A stretch of 64,000 bases of DNA from Tsuneonella mangrovi (lineage in GTDB: Bacteria; Pseudomonadota; Alphaproteobacteria; Sphingomonadales; Sphingomonadaceae): NCBI RefSeq assembly GCF_002269345.1, contig NZ_CP022889.1, forward strand, positions 1,798,001 to 1,862,000, given 5' to 3'. Position numbers and translations under genes: made by a program. The stretch's first letter is position 1. Each line of letters starts with the position of its first letter. Positions 53,057 to 61,690 of this stretch are shown here, piece by piece. The notes under the pieces were generated by a model. The model did not search any database. It worked only from the letters and a program-made list of their open reading frames with translations, and was not told where the DNA came from.

Positions 53057-53610
53057 TCAAGAGCGAAGTGCGCGCTCCGGTTGTGGTGACCGATCGGTTG
53101 GAGCTGTGGCTGCCGCGCCCCAGCGATGAAGCGGAAATGTTCGCGATCGTCTCGCATCCCGAGACGGGGCGCTTCCTGGGCCCGACGACGGTCCGCGCCG
53201 AACACGTCACCCGATTCCAGCGCGGGGCGGGCAGCTGGTTCCTGTGGGGCTATGGCTTTTTCATGGTTCGCTTGCGCGGCCAGCACGAAGTGATCGGCAA
53301 TTGCGGCGTGTTCCGTTCGTATCGCGGGTTGGGCGAGGACATGGACGACAAGCCGGAAGCCGGGTGGATCTTCGCTGCCGGCCATGTCGGCAAGGGATAC
53401 GCGACCGAGGCGATGCGCGCGGTGCTCGACTGGTTCGATGCCGAACATGGGTCGCAGGAGATCATGTGCATGATCGCCCCGGAAAATGCGCCATCACTGG
53501 GCGTTGCGCGCAAGCTGGGATTCGCACCGACGCGGCTGGCTACCTTGCCGGATGGCGACGAAGTGCAGCTGCTGCGACGGGAAGCGGCTATTAGCGTAGA
53601 ACGAAACTAA
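53053..53610 (+). CDS. GNAT-family acetyltransferase (RimJ/RimL type)
   Basis: 185 residues from GTG 53053, which overlaps the DUF445 stop. The RimJ/RimL-like domain has VTDRLELWLPRPSDEAEMF at the start, EAGWIFAAGHVGKGYATEAM (motif A, GKGYAT, pantetheine contact) and MCMIAPENAPSLGVARKLGF (motif B with the conserved N-x-x-S). These enzymes acetylate N-termini or small amines; no substrate can be named. Its last 20 bp overlap the convergent gene. Confidence 0.88.
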   Translation: MIKSEVRAPVVVTDRLELWLPRPSDEAEMFAIVSHPETGRFLGPTTVRAEHVTRFQRGAGSWFLWGYGFFMVRLRGQHEVIGNCGVFRSYRGLGEDMDDKPEAGWIFAAGHVGKGYATEAMRAVLDWFDAEHGSQEIMCMIAPENAPSLGVARKLGFAPTRLATLPDGDEVQLLRREAAISVERN

Positions 53611-54520
53611 CCTGAGTCCCGTAAAACGAGGCTTGCCGTTCCCCATCCGCGCCGATTGCCGGTTCGAAACTGGCTCGGCGAGCCAAAATCTTGCAGGCGA
53701 GTTCCTTGTCCCAATTGTTTGACTCTGCGGTCATCGGAATCATCTGGCAATTCGTCGGCTTGCCGTTCGCATCAATCAATAGAATAAGGGTGAAGGTCGC
53801 CTTTGGACCTCCTCTGGGCAACTCGAGAGGATGCGCCGCAAAGAGCATCGGAATAACGTCCATTCTATTGGACCAGATTGGTCCTTTTCTCCGGACCTTT
53901 TGGGCTGCGACATCGACTCCAAAATGAGAAGCCAAATTCTCGGTACATTGATTCATCGCCTCAAAGGGCTTTTGCATATTTCCGAGGGAGAGACGAACTT
54001 CATTTCCGGAATTGGGTTCAAGGGCGAGCCAGTCGATCGAACGACCGATCTCAGATTTGAGATGAGGGATGCCTGCGACTGCTTGGCTTTGGGGCTCTTT
54101 TGACTGATCGTCGCCTTTCGCCCCGTCATCCTTGATCATCAGCGGTTCCGACTCTGTGACCTCAGGCCCTTGTGTCGAAAACCCTTTGCCGAAGTCTCCG
54201 AGGTCAAGCTTGGTGTAGCCCAACTGAGAGATTTTTGCTCCTGGACCGAATTGGAAGCGGACTTCTGCCCCGCTGGCGATGTTGCCGACCTTAGGTCCGC
54301 CGACCACCCACCTAAACGTCGAATCGGGATAGTACTGCTCGAGAAAGAAGACTGTCGGGTGGTCCTTGTCGCCGAACAGACGCGAAAGGCGACAGTGGGT
54401 CTCGGCGTAGTCGAGGCTCCAGGGGCTAACCGGTTCGAGCGTGGTCGGCTTTGTCCCCCCGTCGTCGCCCAACGCTGGCTGGGCGATCGCCGCCATCAGC
54501 AAAGCAAATAGAAAGCGCAT
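53591..54520 (-). CDS. secreted protein with TonB C-terminal-like domain
   Basis: 309 residues with a signal peptide (MRFLFALLMAAIAQPALG). The last 90 residues, TFTLILLIDANGKPTNCQMI to ARRASFEPAIGADGERQASF, resemble the TonB/energy-transducer C-terminal fold with two cysteines for a disulphide. The middle is low-complexity and charged. GC is clearly lower than the neighbours (around the mid-50s by eye). No TonB box partner, receptor or ExbBD gene is close. Function unknown; a periplasmic binding or scaffold protein is likely. Confidence 0.78.
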   Translation of the reverse strand: MRFLFALLMAAIAQPALGDDGGTKPTTLEPVSPWSLDYAETHCRLSRLFGDKDHPTVFFLEQYYPDSTFRWVVGGPKVGNIASGAEVRFQFGPGAKISQLGYTKLDLGDFGKGFSTQGPEVTESEPLMIKDDGAKGDDQSKEPQSQAVAGIPHLKSEIGRSIDWLALEPNSGNEVRLSLGNMQKPFEAMNQCTENLASHFGVDVAAQKVRRKGPIWSNRMDVIPMLFAAHPLELPRGGPKATFTLILLIDANGKPTNCQMIPMTAESNNWDKELACKILARRASFEPAIGADGERQASFYGTQVSFVLR

Positions 54521-54576
54521 CGCACACCCCTGACCTCTACTTCGAGGCCAAAGGGTGCCCGATCAAATGCGTGAAA

Positions 54577-55506
54577 TCAAAGCTTTTCGGTGAGTTCCGG
54601 CACCGCCTTGAACAGGTCTGCCACGAGGCCAACGTCGGCGACCTGGAAGATCGGCGCATCTTCGTCCTTGTTGATCGCGATGATCGTCTTGGAGTCCTTC
54701 ATGCCGGCAAGGTGCTGGATCGCGCCCGAAATGCCGATCGCGATGTAGACCTCCGGGGCGACGATCTTGCCGGTCTGGCCGACCTGGTAATCGTTGGGGA
54801 CATAGCCCGCATCGACCGCCGCGCGGCTCGCGCCGACCGCTGCACCGAGCTTGTCGGCCAGCGGGAAGATGTATTCCTTGAAGGTCTCGGCGTCCTTCAG
54901 CGCGCGGCCGCCCGTCACGATGACCTTGGCGCTGGTGAGTTCGGGGCGCTCGCTCTTGGCGATTTCACTGCCGACGAAGCTGCTTGTGCCGGCATCGCCC
55001 GGTCCGCTGACGGCTTCCACGGTGCCGCTGCCGCCTTCGGGCGCAGCCTTCTCGAACGCGGTGCCGCGCACGGTGATGACCAGCTTGGGATCGCTCGATT
55101 CGACCGTGGCGATCGCATTGCCGGCGTAGATCGGGCGGGTGAAGGTCTTGTCGCCTTCGATCCCGATGATGTCGGACAGCTGCATCACGTCGATCATCGC
55201 GGCGACGCGCGGGGCGATGTTCTTGCCGGTGGTGGTGGCCGGCGCGAGGAACGCATCGTGGTGACCCATCAGGTCCGCCACCAGCGGCGCGACGTTTTCA
55301 GCCAGCTGGTGCGCGTAGGCCGGATCGTCGGCCAGGTGGACCTTGCCCACCCCGGCGATCTTGGCGGCGGCATCCGCCACCCCGGCACAGCCCGAGCCGG
55401 CGACCAGCAGGTGGACTTCGCCGAGCTTCGAAGCGGCGGTGACGGCCGACAACGTGGCGTCCTTCACCGAAGCGTTGTCATGTTCGACCAGAACGAGAGT
55501 TTTCAT
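54577..55506 (-). CDS. etfA: electron transfer flavoprotein subunit alpha
   Basis: 309 residues. It carries FAD and, with EtfB, passes electrons from acyl-CoA and other dehydrogenases to ETF-quinone oxidoreductase. The N-terminal domain has [20 protein letters not shown]. The FAD domain contains [20 protein letters not shown] and [20 protein letters not shown]. The C-terminal signature reads [20 protein letters not shown] and continues [20 protein letters not shown]. It is 39 bp downstream of etfB. Confidence 0.97.
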   Translation of the reverse strand: MKTLVLVEHDNASVKDATLSAVTAASKLGEVHLLVAGSGCAGVADAAAKIAGVGKVHLADDPAYAHQLAENVAPLVADLMGHHDAFLAPATTTGKNIAPRVAAMIDVMQLSDIIGIEGDKTFTRPIYAGNAIATVESSDPKLVITVRGTAFEKAAPEGGSGTVEAVSGPGDAGTSSFVGSEIAKSERPELTSAKVIVTGGRALKDAETFKEYIFPLADKLGAAVGASRAAVDAGYVPNDYQVGQTGKIVAPEVYIAIGISGAIQHLAGMKDSKTIIAINKDEDAPIFQVADVGLVADLFKAVPELTEKL

Positions 55507-55545
55507 CGATTGGCGTCCTTGAATTGAGTGCTTGCGGTGACGGGA

Positions 55546-56292
55546 TCAGGCGATCCCGAGGGCCTTGATCTTGGCGACCAGCTCGTCGACGTCGGCGACC
55601 TTCACGCCCGCCTGGCGGACCGGCGGTTCGGTAACCTTGAGCGTCTTGATGCGCGGTGCGGTGTCGACGCCGTAGTCGGCGGGGGCCTTGGTATCGAGCG
55701 GCTTGGACTTCGCCTTCATGATGTTCGGCAGCGAAGCGTAGCGCGGTTCGTTGAGGCGCAGGTCGGTGGTGACGATCGCGGGAAGCGCAAGCTTCACGGT
55801 TTCGAGACCGCCGTCGACTTCGCGCTTAACGGTCACCGAATCGCCGTCGACTTCGACGGTGTTGGCGAAGGTGCCTTGCGGACGGCCGAGCAGCGCGGCG
55901 AGCATCTGGCCGGTCTGGTTCGAATCGTCGTCGATCGCCTGCTTGCCGAGGATCACGAGACCTGGGGTCTCGGCCTCGACAATTGCCTTGAGGATCTTGG
56001 CGACTGCCAGCGGTTCGACCTCGTCATCCGTCTGCACCAGGATCGCGCGGTCTGCCCCCATCGCCAGCGCAGTGCGCAGCGTTTCGGTCGCCTTGGCCGG
56101 GCCGATCGAGACCGCAATCACTTCGTCGGCCTTGCCAGCTTCCTTGATTCGCAGCGCTTCCTCGACCGCGATTTCGTCGAACGGGTTCATGCTCATCTTG
56201 ACGTTGGCGAGATCGACGCCGGTGCCGTCCGCCTTGACGCGCGGCTTCACGTTGTAGTCGATCACCCGCTTGACGGGGACGAGGATTTTCAT
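55546..56292 (-). CDS. etfB: electron transfer flavoprotein subunit beta
   Basis: 248 residues, the usual length. It binds AMP and forms the ETF heterodimer. It begins [20 protein letters not shown]; the ETF beta signature lies at [20 protein letters not shown] and [23 protein letters not shown] 56292 has GAAGGAA upstream. A LiuR-like palindrome overlaps the probable promoter 57 bp upstream, which fits induction during fatty-acid or branched-chain amino-acid oxidation. Confidence 0.97.
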   Translation of the reverse strand: MKILVPVKRVIDYNVKPRVKADGTGVDLANVKMSMNPFDEIAVEEALRIKEAGKADEVIAVSIGPAKATETLRTALAMGADRAILVQTDDEVEPLAVAKILKAIVEAETPGLVILGKQAIDDDSNQTGQMLAALLGRPQGTFANTVEVDGDSVTVKREVDGGLETVKLALPAIVTTDLRLNEPRYASLPNIMKAKSKPLDTKAPADYGVDTAPRIKTLKVTEPPVRQAGVKVADVDELVAKIKALGIA

Positions 56293-56348
56293 CGCTTCTG
56301 TTCCTTCATTGAGGGCACGGCCTGAATTGCTCCGCGCCCTAACTCACC

Positions 56349-56364
56349 TTTACGTAAACGTCAA
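56349..56364 (-). promoter_or_regulatory. LiuR/PsrA-like palindrome and candidate etfBA promoter
   Basis: Minus strand TTGACGTTTACGTAAA, symmetrical in TT-x-ACGT in both arms. It matches by memory the LiuR (MerR family) recognition pattern described for fatty-acid/branched-chain catabolism genes, which often include etfBA. Its TTGACG also serves as a -35 for etfBA. Alternative: chance overlap with a sigma-70 -35. Confidence 0.45.
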
Positions 56365-56371
56365 GCGTTGC

Positions 56372-57586
56372 TCAGGCAGCCTGCTTGACCTCGGCGACGA
56401 TCTTCTTCGCGGCGTCGCCGAGATCGTCGGCGCTGACGATCGGCAGCCCCGAGTTGTTGAGGATGTCCTGGCCCTGCTGCACGTTGGTGCCTTCGAGGCG
56501 CACGACCAGCGGGACCGAAAGGTTCACGTCCTTCGCCGCCTGGACGATGCCGTTGGCGATCACGTCGCACTTCATGATCCCGCCGAAGATATTGACCAGG
56601 ATACCCTCGACCGCCGGGTCCTTGAGGATGATCTTGAACGCTGCGGTCACCTTCTCGGTGGTGGCGCCGCCTCCCACGTCGAGGAAATTGGCCGGGAACG
56701 CGCCGTTGAGCTTGATGATGTCCATCGTCGCCATCGCGAGCCCCGCGCCGTTGACCATGCAGCCGATATTGCCGTCGAGCTTGATGTAGGCGAGGTCGTA
56801 CTGGCTCGCTTCGACTTCGGCCGGGTCTTCTTCGGTCTCGTCGCGCATCGCCTCGACATCCTTGTGGCGGTAGAGCGCGTTCGAATCGAAGCTCATCTTG
56901 GTGTCGAGCACCAGCAGGTTGGCGGCCCCAGAAGAATCAGGCTTGGTTTCCACCAGGGGGTTGATCTCGAGCATGGCGCAGTCGAGTTCCATGAACGCGG
57001 TGTAGAGCTGCTTTGCCAGCTTCTGCGCCTGCTTGTTGAGGTCGCCCTTGAGCTTGAGCGCGAACGCCACCGCCCGGCCGTGGTGCGGCATGAAGCCCTG
57101 CGCCGGATCGATCGTGATGGTGGTGATCTTTTCGGGAGTATCGTGCGCGACCGCTTCGATATCCATCCCGCCTTCGGTGGACACGACCATCGCCACACGG
57201 CCCGAGCCGCGATCGACCAGCAGCGAGAGGTAGTATTCCTTGGCGATATCGACTCCGTCGGTGACGTAGAGCCGATTGACCTGCTTGCCTGCTTCGCCGG
57301 TCTGCACCGTGACGAGGGTGTTGCCGAGCATTTCCTCGGCATCCTGCTTCACGTCGTCGATCGACTTGGCAAGCCGGACGCCGCCCTTGGCATCGGCTCC
57401 CAATTCCTTGAACTTGCCCTTGCCGCGCCCGCCGGCGTGGATCTGCGCCTTGACGACATAAAGCGGCCCCGGAAGCTTCTTCGCGCCTTCGACAGCTTCC
57501 TCGATCGACATGGCCGGATAGCCCGTCGGGATGCCGATGCCGTACTTCGCCAGCAGTTCCTTGGCCTGGTATTCGTGGATGTTCAT
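56372..57586 (-). CDS. sucC: succinate-CoA ligase (ADP-forming) subunit beta
   Basis: 404 residues. It forms the TCA-cycle succinyl-CoA synthetase with SucD. Motifs: [40 protein letters not shown] (ATP-grasp loop), EINPLVETK and [20 protein letters not shown], then [22 protein letters not shown] at 57586 sits at the conserved start; an in-frame extension to 57643 is not conserved. No sucD follows. The next gene on this strand is etfB after 79 bp. Confidence 0.97.
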   Translation of the reverse strand: MNIHEYQAKELLAKYGIGIPTGYPAMSIEEAVEGAKKLPGPLYVVKAQIHAGGRGKGKFKELGADAKGGVRLAKSIDDVKQDAEEMLGNTLVTVQTGEAGKQVNRLYVTDGVDIAKEYYLSLLVDRGSGRVAMVVSTEGGMDIEAVAHDTPEKITTITIDPAQGFMPHHGRAVAFALKLKGDLNKQAQKLAKQLYTAFMELDCAMLEINPLVETKPDSSGAANLLVLDTKMSFDSNALYRHKDVEAMRDETEEDPAEVEASQYDLAYIKLDGNIGCMVNGAGLAMATMDIIKLNGAFPANFLDVGGGATTEKVTAAFKIILKDPAVEGILVNIFGGIMKCDVIANGIVQAAKDVNLSVPLVVRLEGTNVQQGQDILNNSGLPIVSADDLGDAAKKIVAEVKQAA

Positions 57587-57691
57587 GGGGTGTCTGGTCC
57601 AATCGGGAATGGTCGGGATGGAGGTTTGTGCGCGCCTAAGCATGGATTCGTATGCTTGAAAAGGGTGCGGTGCAGCCCCAAAAGCGATAGG

Positions 57692-58480
57692 GTGATCGAC
57701 ACCGAGCGCTTAGGACAAATTGCCCGCGAAGCGGGGCGCATTGCCCATGATATGTGGCCTGGTGCCGGTCATTCGCTCGAAAGCTGGGAAAAGGACCCCG
57801 GCAATCCGGTTTCGGCAGCCGACATGGCGGTCGATTCGTTCCTCAAACGCGAGCTGTCTGCCTTGCTCCCCGCGGCAGGTTGGCTGAGCGAAGAAACCGC
57901 CGACGATCCCAAGCGGCTCGGCAAAGGATTGATCTGGCTGGTCGACCCTATCGACGGCACCCGCGACTTTATTCGCGGCAGGCCCGGATGGGCTGTTTCA
58001 ATCGCGCTCATCAGCGAACATCGACCGCTGATCGGGGTGCTCGATGCCCCCGCGCGCGAAGAGCACTGGGTCGGCGTGGCCGGGCAGGGCAGCTGGCGCA
58101 ACGACCGAAGGTTGGTCGCATCGACCCGCCGCGACTTCGCCGGCTCTCGCGTACCCGCCGATGCCGTGCCGAAAATCGATGCCGATCTCGTGATTGTCGA
58201 CAAGCCCAATTCGATTGCTCTGCGCATGGCGATGGTCGCCGCAGACGAGGCAGATCTCGTCGCAACGCTTCGCTGGGGCTGGGAGTGGGACGTTGCCGCC
58301 GCCGCGCTTATCGCGCGCGAAGCGGGGGCAGCGGTGACCGACGCTTTCGGCAAGCCGCTCGGCTACAACAAGCGCGATCCACGCGCGTTCGGAGTGCTCG
58401 CGACATCGCCCGCCATCCACCGCGATGCGGTTGCGCGGTTGGCCGAGCGGGCCGCCGCCATTTCCGCGCAGCCGGACTAA
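57692..58480 (+). CDS. inositol-monophosphatase-family phosphatase (CysQ/HisN-like)
   Basis: 262 residues. The GTG start (57692) gives [18 protein letters not shown]. Metal-binding motifs of the family are [26 protein letters not shown] and the late [19 protein letters not shown] (W-D-x-A). This looks like CysQ, the 3'(2'),5'-bisphosphate nucleotidase, though histidinol-phosphatase and inositol monophosphatase share the fold. Divergent from sucC by 105 bp, which hold an AAGCAT/ATGCTT inverted repeat (57638-57657). A terminator follows. Confidence 0.85.
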   Translation: MIDTERLGQIAREAGRIAHDMWPGAGHSLESWEKDPGNPVSAADMAVDSFLKRELSALLPAAGWLSEETADDPKRLGKGLIWLVDPIDGTRDFIRGRPGWAVSIALISEHRPLIGVLDAPAREEHWVGVAGQGSWRNDRRLVASTRRDFAGSRVPADAVPKIDADLVIVDKPNSIALRMAMVAADEADLVATLRWGWEWDVAAAALIAREAGAAVTDAFGKPLGYNKRDPRAFGVLATSPAIHRDAVARLAERAAAISAQPD

Positions 58481-58494
58481 CGCCGAAACGACGA

Positions 58495-58521
58495 AGGCCG
58501 GCCCCTACGAGGACCGGCTTT
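58495..58521 (+). terminator. Rho-independent terminator of the CysQ-like gene
   Basis: GCCGG...CCGGC stem with an inner CC/GG pair and loop CTACGA, followed by a short T tract (58519-58521). It lies 14 bp after the stop and could also serve the convergent ompA-like gene in reverse, although no T run exists on that side. Confidence 0.55.
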
Positions 58522-58546
58522 CTCGATCGCTTCCTGGCAGCGCGGC

Positions 58547-59248
58547 CTATTGCCCTTGCTGCTGTTGCTGCGCCGCCTGGATATCCTGCTGGCTGATCGG
58601 GATCACCTTGATCTCGACCCGGCGGTTGAGCGGTTCGGCCACGCCGTCGCCGGTCTGCACCTTGAGGTGCGTCTCGCCGAAGCCCATCCAGCGGATGCGG
58701 CCCGAATTGACCCCGCGGCTGATGAGGTAGTTTGCAACCGCCTGCGCGCGCTGTTCGGACAATCGCTGGTTGGAGTCCGCCGAACCGACCGTATCGGTAT
58801 AGCCGTACACGTCGATCAGGCTGTTGGGATACTGGATGAAATTCGCCGCTACCTTGTCGAGCACTTGCTGAAAGCCCGGGCTGATGTCGTAGCTGCCGGT
58901 CGCGAAGGTGACGCCGTCGGGCAGGTTGAGCAGGATCGCGGTGCCGTTGTCCGTCGGCGTGACGTCAACGCCCGAACCGGCGGTCTGGTCCTTCAGCTGC
59001 TTGATCTGCTGGTCCATCTTGTAGCCGACCACGCCGCCGATTGCGCCGCCGCCAACCGCGCCGACGATGCGGCCGGTCCTGCCGCCGATCAGCCCGCCGA
59101 GCAGGGCGCCTGCCGCGGCACCGCCGATGCCGCCGATAGCGGTGCGGGACACCTTCTGCTGGCCGGTGTTGGGATCGGTCACGCAGCCGGAAACAGCGAC
59201 GAGCGAGAGCGCCGCGATCGCAGCGGTAAACTTGCGGGAGGTCTTCAT
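58547..59248 (-). CDS. OmpA-family lipoprotein with glycine zipper
   Basis: 233 residues. The lipobox VSGC (Cys22) follows a signal peptide from ATG 59248, which has AAGGGGAC 5 nt before it. A glycine-zipper stretch GIGGAAAGALLGGLIGGRTG and GAVGGGAIGGVVGYKMDQQI (about 40-75) is followed by the OmpA C-terminal peptidoglycan-binding domain (about 110-225) with GYTDTVGSADSNQRLSEQRA and EPLNRRVEI. It tethers the outer membrane to peptidoglycan. It ends in a glutamine-rich tail. Comparable to YiaD/Pal-like proteins. Confidence 0.9.
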   Translation of the reverse strand: MKTSRKFTAAIAALSLVAVSGCVTDPNTGQQKVSRTAIGGIGGAAAGALLGGLIGGRTGRIVGAVGGGAIGGVVGYKMDQQIKQLKDQTAGSGVDVTPTDNGTAILLNLPDGVTFATGSYDISPGFQQVLDKVAANFIQYPNSLIDVYGYTDTVGSADSNQRLSEQRAQAVANYLISRGVNSGRIRWMGFGETHLKVQTGDGVAEPLNRRVEIKVIPISQQDIQAAQQQQQGQ

Positions 59249-59411
59249 TGGTGTCCCCTTCGGTATATATCGTGTTTGACTAACAGGTACTGCGATGGCG
59301 GGCAGGCCTCCCGCCACTGGCGCTCCCAACCCGCGCCGCAATATCCTTAACGGTATCTGCGCTCGCCCGTTCCCGCTGGCAAGCGCGAACAAATGTGCTA
59401 GCGCCACTAAA

Positions 59412-60707
59412 GTGACACCATTTCCCTGGACCGACCTGCTGATTATCGCCGGGCTGATCGTGCTCAACGGCCTGTTCGCCATGTCCGAACTGGCTATCGT
59501 TTCGGCCAAGACTACGCGGCTGCGCGCGGCAGCGGAAAAGGGCAGCCGCGGAGCGAGGACCGCGCTCGCGCTGGCGGCCGATCCGGGCAAGTTTCTTTCG
59601 ACCGTGCAAACCGGGATAACGGTGATTGCGATCATCGCCGGCGCTTACTCGGGGTCGAGTCTCGGCGGACCGATGGCCGAACGGCTGGTGAGTCTCGGTG
59701 TACCGGCTGAATATGCGGCAGAGGCTGGCTTTGCGCTGGTCATCGCGCTCACCACCTACTTCAGCCTCGTAATCGGCGAGCTGGTTCCCAAGCAGCTGGC
59801 GCTGCGCGCGGCGGTCCCGATCGCGCTGGTCGCGGCCAAGCCGATGGCGCTGCTGGCGAAAGTCGCTGCGCCGGTCGTCTGGGTGCTCGACAAGAGCTCG
59901 GGCCTGATCATCGGCCTGCTGGGGGTGCGCCCCGGCGGACAGTCGAGCGTGACGGCGGAAGAGCTGCACATGATCTTCGCCGATGCGACCCGCTCGGGAG
60001 TTATCGAGGACGCCCAGCACCAGATCCTGGCAGGCGTGGTACGGCTGGCCGAGCGCCCCGTGCGCGAGCTGATGACCCCGCGGACCGAGATCGACTGGCT
60101 CGACATCGCCGCCAGCGAAGCCGAGATGCGCGAGACGATCGAGGCGAGTCCGCACTCGCTGCTGCCGGTGGCGGAAGGCTCGGTCGATAAGGTGCTCGGC
60201 GTCGTCAAGGTGCGCGAAGTGCTCGCCGCGATGGTCGCGGGTGAGCGGGTCGATCTCGCCGCGCTTCTGCGCAAGGCCGAAGTGATCCCGGACCAGCTCG
60301 ACGCGATGGATGCGCTGCGGGTGTTGCAGCAGGGAGAAATCGCGATGGCGATGGTCCACGACGAATACGGTCACTTGGATGGGATCGTTACTCCGGTCGA
60401 CCTGTTAACCGCGATCGTGGGCAATTTCGCGAGCGACCAGGACCTTGGGGAAGCGCCGACCATCGTCGAGCGCGAAGACGGCTCGCTGCTGGTGTCGGGT
60501 GCGTTACCCGCCGACCAGCTGGCCGACCGGCTGGGCATCGAATTTTCCGAAGACCGCGAATTCGCCACCGCAGCGGGCTATGCGCTGTCTATCCTCAAGA
60601 AGCTGCCCGAGGAAGGCGAGCATTTCCACGACCAGGGCTGGCGCTTCGAAGTCGTCGATATGGACGGGCGCAAGATCGATAAGCTCCTCGTCAGCGAGGA
60701 GGAATAG
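59412..60707 (+). CDS. CNNM/CorC-family protein (hemolysin-related, CBS domains)
   Basis: 431 residues from GTG 59412. The CNNM membrane domain (helices about 8-30, 60-80, 95-120) contains LNGLFAMSELAIVSAKTTRL and LVIGELVPKQLALRAAVPIA. Two CBS domains follow (about 200-330: RPVREL-MTPRTEIDWLDIA and MVHDEYGHLDGIVTPVDLLT) and a CorC/HlyC C-terminal domain. Such proteins are implicated in magnesium efflux or balance. The start is uncertain: an ATG at 59295 would add 39 residues; no good ribosome site precedes either. Confidence 0.88.
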   Translation: MTPFPWTDLLIIAGLIVLNGLFAMSELAIVSAKTTRLRAAAEKGSRGARTALALAADPGKFLSTVQTGITVIAIIAGAYSGSSLGGPMAERLVSLGVPAEYAAEAGFALVIALTTYFSLVIGELVPKQLALRAAVPIALVAAKPMALLAKVAAPVVWVLDKSSGLIIGLLGVRPGGQSSVTAEELHMIFADATRSGVIEDAQHQILAGVVRLAERPVRELMTPRTEIDWLDIAASEAEMRETIEASPHSLLPVAEGSVDKVLGVVKVREVLAAMVAGERVDLAALLRKAEVIPDQLDAMDALRVLQQGEIAMAMVHDEYGHLDGIVTPVDLLTAIVGNFASDQDLGEAPTIVEREDGSLLVSGALPADQLADRLGIEFSEDREFATAAGYALSILKKLPEEGEHFHDQGWRFEVVDMDGRKIDKLLVSEEE

Positions 60708-60746
60708 CGCGGGCAGCGCGAACGCTGACGCGCTCGCCGAACTGGA

Positions 60747-61163
60747 TCAGCCTTGTCCCGGAATCACCGCTTGCGCAGTGGCGCCGTTACCTTGCGGGGC
60801 GGCGACGATATCCTGCGTCAGGCGGCCCTTGTAGACGGTGTGCGTGTCGGCATCGCCCACCGCCGTGCGGATTCCGGGATCGGCGGTGCCGGCATGGTCG
60901 AGCATCGAAGTCTCCACCGAGCTTCGCGGGGCCGGTCCGCCGAACAGCGCCTCGAGCGCCTTTTGCGAAGCGCTGTCCTCATCCGGGCGCGGCGCACCGG
61001 GCGAAGGCGGGACGAGGTTGAAATCGGGCGGAACCACCAGCGGCGCCTGGCGCTGCACGGCGAACTCGTCGGGACGCGCGCGGCCCATGATGCCGCTGCT
61101 GCCGCATCCGGCCAGCATGGCGCTCGCGCCGAGAACGATGGTGAAGGTGGCAATCTTGCGCAT
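60747..61163 (-). CDS. DUF3035-family lipoprotein
   Basis: 138 residues. A lipoprotein signal ends AMLAGC (Cys20), then an FNLVPPSPGAPRPDEDSASQ segment identifies the alphaproteobacterial DUF3035 family. Remaining part is short and mostly disordered. Function unknown, but the family sits downstream of lspA in many alphaproteobacteria. The gene is 5 bp after the lspA stop in the ileS-lspA operon. Confidence 0.85.
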   Translation of the reverse strand: MRKIATFTIVLGASAMLAGCGSSGIMGRARPDEFAVQRQAPLVVPPDFNLVPPSPGAPRPDEDSASQKALEALFGGPAPRSSVETSMLDHAGTADPGIRTAVGDADTHTVYKGRLTQDIVAAPQGNGATAQAVIPGQG

Positions 61164-61168
61164 GGTAG

Positions 61169-61690
61169 TCAGCTCTCCACGGCCTCGCTGGCCGGTTCGG
61201 TTTCGCCCTTGTCGCTTGCGAACAGCGATCGGGCAAGGATTATCACGACGCCGATGGTAATCGCGGCATCGGCGATATTGAAGATCAGGAACGGGCGGAA
61301 TGCCCCGAAATGCAGGTCGAGGAAATCGATCACGTAGCCGTAGTCGTAGCGGTCCTTGATATTGCCCATTGCCCCGCCGAGGATCATCGCCAGCCCGGCG
61401 ATATCGGCCAGCTTGGTCTCGCGCAGCATCCAGACCGTGACGCCGACCGCGATCAGGGCGGTCACCCCCACCAGGATCCAGCGCATTTCCTGCGAATCGG
61501 CGGTGAACATGCCGAGCGAGACGCCGTAGTTGTGGGTCAGCGTGAAGTTGAAGATCGGCAGGAAGCTGATCGAATCGCCCAGCTGCATCTCGAGGCCATG
61601 CAGCACGTACGCTTTGAGCAACTGGTCGGCGACGAAGATCGCCAGCGCGATTAGCACCCCGATCAACCGGTTCCTGAGAGTCGGGCTCAT
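61169..61690 (-). CDS. lspA: lipoprotein signal peptidase II
   Basis: 173-residue inner-membrane aspartyl peptidase with four helices that cleaves prolipoprotein signals. Catalytic region: GGAMGNIKDRYDYGYVIDFL and FLIFNIADAAITIGVVIILA hold the two aspartates; HNYGVSLGMF is the family loop. ATG 61690 overlaps the ileS stop (ATGA). The window itself contains several lipoproteins for it to process. Confidence 0.96.
   Translation of the reverse strand: MSPTLRNRLIGVLIALAIFVADQLLKAYVLHGLEMQLGDSISFLPIFNFTLTHNYGVSLGMFTADSQEMRWILVGVTALIAVGVTVWMLRETKLADIAGLAMILGGAMGNIKDRYDYGYVIDFLDLHFGAFRPFLIFNIADAAITIGVVIILARSLFASDKGETEPASEAVES

Noticed and set aside
57638-57657. AAGCAT/ATGCTT inverted repeat between sucC and the CysQ-like gene
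   Set aside because: Six-base arms only; could be an operator but nothing ties it to a regulator.
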